A DNA stretch of 10,516 nucleotides. Origin: an uncultured Planctomycetota bacterium (lineage in GTDB: Bacteria > Planctomycetota > UBA1135 > UBA2386). The notes below the pieces were generated by a model that was not told the DNA's origin, did no database searches, and saw only the letters and a program-made list of their open reading frames with translations. The DNA is taken from positions 1-10,516 of the forward strand of contig CAIYFF010000243.1 in the NCBI GenBank assembly GCA_903925435.1, read 5' to 3'. Positions within the stretch are counted from its first letter, which is position 1; every line of letters starts with the position of its first letter. Position numbers and translations under genes: made by a program. Of this stretch, positions 6,993-10,516 are shown piece after piece.

Positions 6993-8263
6993 GACATCTC
7001 CGGCAGCGTGGCGTTGTGGTTGCTCGAACGCAGATAGCGGAACAGCTTGAGCACGAAGTGCAGCAAGAGGCCGAAGAGGATCACGTAGCTCGCGGCCTCC
7101 GGCCAGTAATCCGACGGGTTCGAGGCGACCTCGAACACCGAGTACCACGGTGGTCCGCGCAGGCTGCTGCCGGGCTGCGGCCCCCAGTTGGTCTGGAAGA
7201 ACACGTGTCCTTCGCGACGCAGCGGGTGGTTCATGTAGATGTGGAACTGCTGCTCGGCGCCGTCGTCGAAGACCGTGACCCAGCTGCTGAAGTCGCGCGG
7301 CGTCATCGTGCCGGGGTGATCCGACTTCTGGAACTTGTCGAGCCTCACGGCAAACGGCAGATCCCACGTCACGCGCCGCAGGTCCAGGCCCCACGTCTTG
7401 CCATCCGCCTCGAACGTGAACGGCGAACGCCGTTCGTCGTGCGGCCGGAAGTCGGCGCCCCACAGGATGCCGGTCGATTCTGCGCCCGTCTTTCGATCGA
7501 CGACCGTGGCATAGCAGCCCGCGATGTTGCGTTCGCGCTCCGGCTGTACCTCCATCTGCGACAGGTAGACGCCTGCGCCCGACGGGTCCTTCACGACCGG
7601 CACGTCGACCTCGAACATCGGCCCCTTCTGGCGGGGCTCGCAGTTCTGCATCCAATTGCCAATCCGCACCGTGAACGGCAGCGCTGCGTCGTCGAGCAGA
7701 GGACTGCCCGCCAGCAACGCCTCGGGGACCGTGCGTTCGAGGATTGCGTCGCCATCCTTGCGGAGCAGCGCGAGCTCGAAGTCATGGAAGCTGACCATCG
7801 TGCTGGTCTTCGCGCCTTCGTAGAGGGCGACGTGGCCCGCATACGAGTAGTGCATCTTCACGAAGCCGGCGACCAACAAGAAGGCCATGCCGAGGTGCGT
7901 GATCAGGATGCCGATGTTGCGCGCGCTCCAGCGCACTCGAAGCATGCCGCCAACCACGAGGTTGACGAACATGACAAGCATCAGCAGGTAGCCGCCGGGC
8001 AGCGGGATCTTGAGCACGAACGTGTCGGCGATCTCGACGCCGGTGTCCCAGCGCACGAAGAACGACTCGAAGAAGTCGCGCTGCACCACGTAGAGGCCGA
8101 GGTCCTTCTGCGCGAGCGTGCCCGCCCAAGTCAGGACGCCGAAGAACAGCATCGTCCAGACGGCCAGCCGCATCGAGCCAATCGCATCGACGAGGCGGCG
8201 AGCAGCGGATGCAGGCGGACGCACGGGCACGACAGGGGGAATCGGGGCTGTCGCAGCGTTCAT
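6989..8263 (-). CDS. resB: ResB/CcsB-family cytochrome c biogenesis protein
   Basis: ResB is the partner of CcsA in System II cytochrome c maturation; it holds apocytochrome and supports haem attachment on the outer face of the membrane. The 424-residue product has the family layout: a short Pro/Ala-rich cytoplasmic lead, membrane segments near 33-51, 90-108 and 116-136, a ~250-residue exported domain, and a last membrane segment near 390-408. The family motif before the last segment is visible as Asn-His-Pro-Leu at 345-348 followed by EGHVFFQ at 351-357. There is no CcsA fusion. Instead, the stop overlaps the ccsA start as ATGA. Its own ATG at 8263 overlaps the stop of the upstream triple-repeat gene as ATGA, with an AGAGGA ribosome site 7 bases upstream. 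The three genes therefore form one translationally coupled unit, and their products are likely made in fixed proportion. Confidence 0.94.
   Translation of the reverse strand: MNAATAPIPPVVPVRPPASAARRLVDAIGSMRLAVWTMLFFGVLTWAGTLAQKDLGLYVVQRDFFESFFVRWDTGVEIADTFVLKIPLPGGYLLMLVMFVNLVVGGMLRVRWSARNIGILITHLGMAFLLVAGFVKMHYSYAGHVALYEGAKTSTMVSFHDFELALLRKDGDAILERTVPEALLAGSPLLDDAALPFTVRIGNWMQNCEPRQKGPMFEVDVPVVKDPSGAGVYLSQMEVQPERERNIAGCYATVVDRKTGAESTGILWGADFRPHDERRSPFTFEADGKTWGLDLRRVTWDLPFAVRLDKFQKSDHPGTMTPRDFSSWVTVFDDGAEQQFHIYMNHPLRREGHVFFQTNWGPQPGSSLRGPPWYSVFEVASNPSDYWPEAASYVILFGLLLHFVLKLFRYLRSSNHNATLPEMS
6998..7001 (-). promoter_or_regulatory. Ribosome binding site GGAG for ccsA
   Basis: Read on the minus strand, GGAG lies inside the final codons of resB with a 5-base spacer to the ccsA ATG. 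It selects this ATG over the upstream open frame, which runs antisense-like through resB, and supports coupled translation at the ATGA overlap. Confidence 0.6.
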
Positions 8264-9900
8264 CCGTCGTTCCTCTTCAACGTGGCGCAGTAGTTCGCAA
8301 AGCGAACGCGCTCTTGTTCGACCTCATGCTCGCTGCCGAGCATCTTGCAGAACACGACGCCCTGGCCCTCGGACTTCACCGCGACGAGGAGCCGCATGCC
8401 GGCACGCGGCTGCCCATTGGCGCCGCGGTGTTCGCCGCGCAAATCGAGCAGCACGCCTTCGCCGCCGAGCATCGGCTGCTTCTGCAACGCCGCGATCGCG
8501 GCGGCATCCAAAGCAGGCTGGGACATCTCGCCACACCAGACGCCGAGCATCTGGGCGAGTTCGCCGCCGAGTTGGCCCACGTAGCACTCGCCAGTCTGAC
8601 CAAAGCGATGGCGCAGCATCCGCGACCCGGTGTCACCCATCGCTTGCCACTCGGACGGGATCGCCGCGGCAAACGGTGCGACCGCAGCATCCACGCTGCT
8701 CGGCGCCGGGGCTGGAGCAACTGCAGGGGCTGAGGGCTTGGTCGCCGATGCGGGAGCCGGTTCGCCAGCGCGGCGAATCGACGCGGCAACCGCGAGGAAC
8801 GTCGCCCGCTCGGCCTCTACGACCGCAGCAGGCCCCACCATCTTCAGCGTGACCATGTCCTCGTCGGTGCCACCGACAAGGCCGAGCAGCGCGTAGTCGG
8901 ACTTCGGCGAGCCATCCATGCCGCGGAACGCGCCGCGCACCGAAACGAGCGCTGCGTCACCACCGAGCAGCTTGTGCATCGGAAGCGCTGCGAACTGTGC
9001 GTCACTGAGCGCGGACTGACCGAACTGCGCGCTGACCCATCGGTTCACGTTGGCGAGCTTGCCGCCGCGCAAGTTGCCTGCGGTGAGGTAGCACTCCGCG
9101 CCTGCAGTGCCGATCGACCAGTTGAGTTGGCGGAACGAGCTCGTCGGCTGCGCATTCCACGTGGCGGGCGCGTCGGCGACGAAGCCATCGCCCACCGTTG
9201 CGCTTCCCGCATTCGGAGCGCTGCTCGGCGCCGCGCTCGGAGCCGCGGTGGAAGACACCGCCGTGCCGCCGCGTCGGATCGACGCGCCAAGCTGCAAGAA
9301 GCGCTCGCGTTCGGCTGCAGCGGTCGCGGACTTTGCGACGAGCTTCAGCGTGATCATGTCGTCATCGGTGCCGCCGATGAGGCCGAGCAGCGTGTAGCCA
9401 GGCTTCGCAGCGCCACCCATGCCCCGGAAGTCGCCGTCGATCGCGACGAGCACCGCAGGCTTGCCCATCAAGTCGTGCTTTGGCAGCGCGTCGAACTCCG
9501 CTTGCTGGATCGGCGACTTGCCGAACTGGCCAAACCAGCGGTTCACGTTGGCGAGCATGCCGCCGCGCAAGTTGCCCGCCGTGAAGTAGCACTCCGCTTC
9601 GGGATCTGCGTCGACCTTCCAGTTGAGCTGGCGGAACTCGCTCGGGGTGGCAGCGCGCCACCCGGCTGGCATCGCGGCCGTGAAGCCAGGAGTGGTCGCT
9701 GCGGGATCCTGCGCCGCAGCGGTGCCGCGCATGTCGCGCAAGCCAAAGCGCTGGCGATGGTCTTGGCCGAAGTCCGTCGGTCGCTGTTCAGCCGACACTC
9801 GCTTCTCCGGACTGAACTGCGCGTTCAGCAGGCCGCACGACACGAACATCGCGAGCGCTGTGAGCGCGCCCGTAGAAACACCGCGGGGTGAGGACTTCAT
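8260..9900 (-). CDS. Exported protein with three tandem ~140-residue repeats, coupled to resB
   Basis: The 546-residue product has a Sec signal peptide (Lys2, Arg6, hydrophobic core about 11-25, likely cleavage after Leu-Asn-Ala27). It then carries three related domains at about 72-211, 239-379 and 409-543, joined by Ala/Ser/Pro-rich linkers (212-238, 380-408). Repeats 1 and 2 share FRQLNW, an ECY motif, TAGNLRGG, LANVNRW, a GxFRGM segment and ASIRR. Repeat 3 is more diverged but keeps the ECY, the LRGEHRG counterpart and a similar end. One Cys is conserved per repeat (104, 270, 439), and repeat 3 has three more (456, 518, 538). I do not recognise a named family, and no CxxCH haem site or catalytic signature is visible. 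Its stop overlaps the resB start, so a role with the cytochrome c maturation proteins at the outer face of the membrane is a reasonable inference. The ATG at 9900 was chosen because it begins the signal peptide; a TTG 45 bases upstream adds only polar residues. No clear ribosome site precedes it. Confidence 0.88.
   Translation of the reverse strand: MKSSPRGVSTGALTALAMFVSCGLLNAQFSPEKRVSAEQRPTDFGQDHRQRFGLRDMRGTAAAQDPAATTPGFTAAMPAGWRAATPSEFRQLNWKVDADPEAECYFTAGNLRGGMLANVNRWFGQFGKSPIQQAEFDALPKHDLMGKPAVLVAIDGDFRGMGGAAKPGYTLLGLIGGTDDDMITLKLVAKSATAAAERERFLQLGASIRRGGTAVSSTAAPSAAPSSAPNAGSATVGDGFVADAPATWNAQPTSSFRQLNWSIGTAGAECYLTAGNLRGGKLANVNRWVSAQFGQSALSDAQFAALPMHKLLGGDAALVSVRGAFRGMDGSPKSDYALLGLVGGTDEDMVTLKMVGPAAVVEAERATFLAVAASIRRAGEPAPASATKPSAPAVAPAPAPSSVDAAVAPFAAAIPSEWQAMGDTGSRMLRHRFGQTGECYVGQLGGELAQMLGVWCGEMSQPALDAAAIAALQKQPMLGGEGVLLDLRGEHRGANGQPRAGMRLLVAVKSEGQGVVFCKMLGSEHEVEQERVRFANYCATLKRNDG
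8271..8276 (-). promoter_or_regulatory. Ribosome binding site AGAGGA for resB
   Basis: Read on the minus strand, AGAGGA lies within the last codons of the triple-repeat gene, 7 bases before the resB ATG at 8263. It is the strongest such site seen in the window and fits the ATGA overlap. Confidence 0.6.
8272..8676 (-). repeat. Repeat 3 (diverged) of the triple-repeat exported protein
   Basis: Encodes residues 409-543. The ECY motif (Cys439), a Leu-Ala core and the RGEHRG segment align with repeats 1 and 2, but NVNRW is lost and three extra cysteines are present (456, 518, 538). Confidence 0.7.
8764..9186 (-). repeat. Repeat 2 of the triple-repeat exported protein
   Basis: Encodes residues 239-379. 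It contains ECY (Cys270) and NVNRW at 284-288, and is the closest copy to repeat 1. The NVNRW motifs are 166 residues (498 bases) apart. Confidence 0.85.
9268..9687 (-). repeat. Repeat 1 of the triple-repeat exported protein
   Basis: Encodes residues 72-211. It contains ECY (Cys104), NVNRW at 118-122 and ends in ASIRRG. The DNA at 9539-9597 differs from 9041-9099 (repeat 2) at only 4 of 59 positions. Confidence 0.85.
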
Positions 9901-10012
9901 AGATTCTGGATGCGCACCATCTCGGCTGATTGCCTGCTTTCGCAAGTAGCCAACCTACGGGAACGGGCGGAGCAGGATGGCCCCACGGGCAGCGCGGGCT
10001 TGCCGCGCGCCA
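9901..10012. other. Intergenic gap upstream of the triple-repeat/resB/ccsA unit
   Basis: These 112 bases lie between the end of the polyprenyl synthase gene and the first gene of the cytochrome c unit, both on the minus strand. I see no hairpin with a U-tract and no well-spaced -35/-10 pair. If the unit has its own promoter, it should be here. Confidence 0.4.
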
Positions 10013-10516
10013 TCACAGGCGGCGGCTCAGGACGTAGCCAGCGATCTGCGACAACGCCGACCGCGCGGGACCGGCAGGCAGCGCGCTCAAGGACGCTTGC
10101 GCCTTGGCGACGCGGCGCTTGGCCTCGTCCATCGAGTATGCGATCGCGTGTTCCAGCGGGAACTCGGACCGCAGCCGGCGCAACGCCTCTTGCTCTGGCA
10201 ATCCGAGCAGGCCCTTCAGGCGCTCCGCGGACGCAGGATCGCGCCGCATCAGGTAGAGCATCGGCAGCGTGATCTTGCCCTTGGTCAGATCCGTGCCGAG
10301 CGACTTGCCGACGACACGTTCGTCGCCTTCGAGGTCCAAGCAGTCGTCGACGATCTGGAACGCGATGCCGAGTTCGAGGCCGTATTCCTCCAGCGCGCGC
10401 AACCGCGCCTCGGTCGCACCGACATAGTGGCCACCGAGACGACAGCCCGCCGCGTAGAGCGACGCGGTCTTCTCCGCGATCACCTGGAAGTATTGGTCCT
10501 CGCGCCACGCGAGGTC
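10013..10516 (-). CDS. Polyprenyl diphosphate synthase, C-terminal part (start lies outside the window)
   Basis: Trans-prenyl diphosphate synthases extend allylic diphosphates with isopentenyl diphosphate in the cytoplasm. The 167 visible residues are the C-terminal half. The second aspartate-rich motif is intact, Asp-Asp-Cys-Leu-Asp at visible residues 57-61 after Phe-Gln-Ile-Val. It is followed by GKSLGTDLTKGKITLP at 70-85, the pattern of long-chain (octaprenyl or heptaprenyl, IspB/HepT-like) enzymes. An upstream KTASLYAAGC segment fits the helix that follows the first half of the fold. The first aspartate-rich motif and the chain-length-determining residues lie beyond the right edge, so product length cannot be read. 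A quinone side-chain role is the likely use in a respiring cell. The gene ends 112 bases before the triple-repeat gene on the same strand, so read-through into the cytochrome c unit is possible but not shown. The frame continues to the window edge without a stop. Confidence 0.92.
   Translation of the reverse strand, partial: DLAWREDQYFQVIAEKTASLYAAGCRLGGHYVGATEARLRALEEYGLELGIAFQIVDDCLDLEGDERVVGKSLGTDLTKGKITLPMLYLMRRDPASAERLKGLLGLPEQEALRRLRSEFPLEHAIAYSMDEAKRRVAKAQASLSALPAGPARSALSQIAGYVLSRRL

Noticed and set aside
5154..7037. 627-codon plus-strand open frame opposite ccsA
   Set aside because: Arg/Glu/Val-rich antisense shadow. The ccsA strand carries the WGWDPKE motif and membrane helices.
7016..8293. 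425-codon plus-strand open frame opposite resB
   Set aside because: Antisense shadow with no motifs. The resB strand fits the family from end to end.
8974..9891. 305-codon plus-strand open frame opposite the triple-repeat gene
   Set aside because: Its apparent internal repetition only mirrors the repeats on the other strand. The minus strand has a signal peptide and ATGA coupling.
9901..9945. TTG at 9945 as the start of the triple-repeat gene
   Set aside because: The 15 extra residues are polar and charged, and would push the signal peptide away from the N-terminus.
1..10516. tRNA, rRNA, CRISPR, insertion sequence or prophage content
   Set aside because: No cloverleaf-like segment, direct-repeat array, transposase motif or terminal repeat was seen on either strand.

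Overview
This GC-rich window is densely coded, with eight protein genes and almost no free intergenic DNA. I see no RNA gene, CRISPR array, insertion sequence or other mobile-element signature. The style points to Planctomycetota or a close relative: an S1-type secreted sulfatase, a cytochrome c maturation pair whose CcsA carries a long exported N-terminal domain, large exported proteins of unknown function, and a rhomboid protease with a conserved soluble tail. This assignment rests on gene style and remembered family sequences, not on a search.

Layout, left to right. Positions 1-1603 (minus) hold the first 534 codons of a large exported protein of unknown function that runs off the left edge. 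Positions 1704-2555 (minus) encode a rhomboid intramembrane serine protease. A 67-base divergent gap separates it from a plus-strand pair: a FolD-family protein (2623-3465) and a secreted sulfatase (3462-4961). These two overlap through a CTGA junction that implies a CTG start. A 24-base perfect palindrome lies on the sulfatase stop codon, in front of the convergent ccsA end.

Positions 5001-9900 (minus) form a tightly coupled three-gene unit, transcribed right to left: an exported protein with three copies of a ~140-residue domain, then resB, then ccsA. Both junctions are ATGA overlaps with good ribosome binding sites. ResB and CcsA together are the System II haem-delivery and cytochrome c synthetase complex, so the triple-repeat protein is a candidate unrecognised partner. 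At the right edge (10013-10516, minus) is the C-terminal part of a polyprenyl diphosphate synthase, probably for quinone side chains, which fits a respiratory setting.

The most interesting points are: (1) the FolD-family protein has Gln where the cyclohydrolase lysine should be, Glu in place of a conserved folate-site Asp, and changes at residues that usually contact the NADP 2'-phosphate; (2) the triple-repeat protein is translationally coupled to resB and keeps one Glu-Cys-Tyr motif in every repeat; (3) the sulfatase appears to start at CTG; (4) a 24-base palindrome lies between convergent genes; (5) the exported domain of CcsA contains an EF-hand-like DxDxDG loop.
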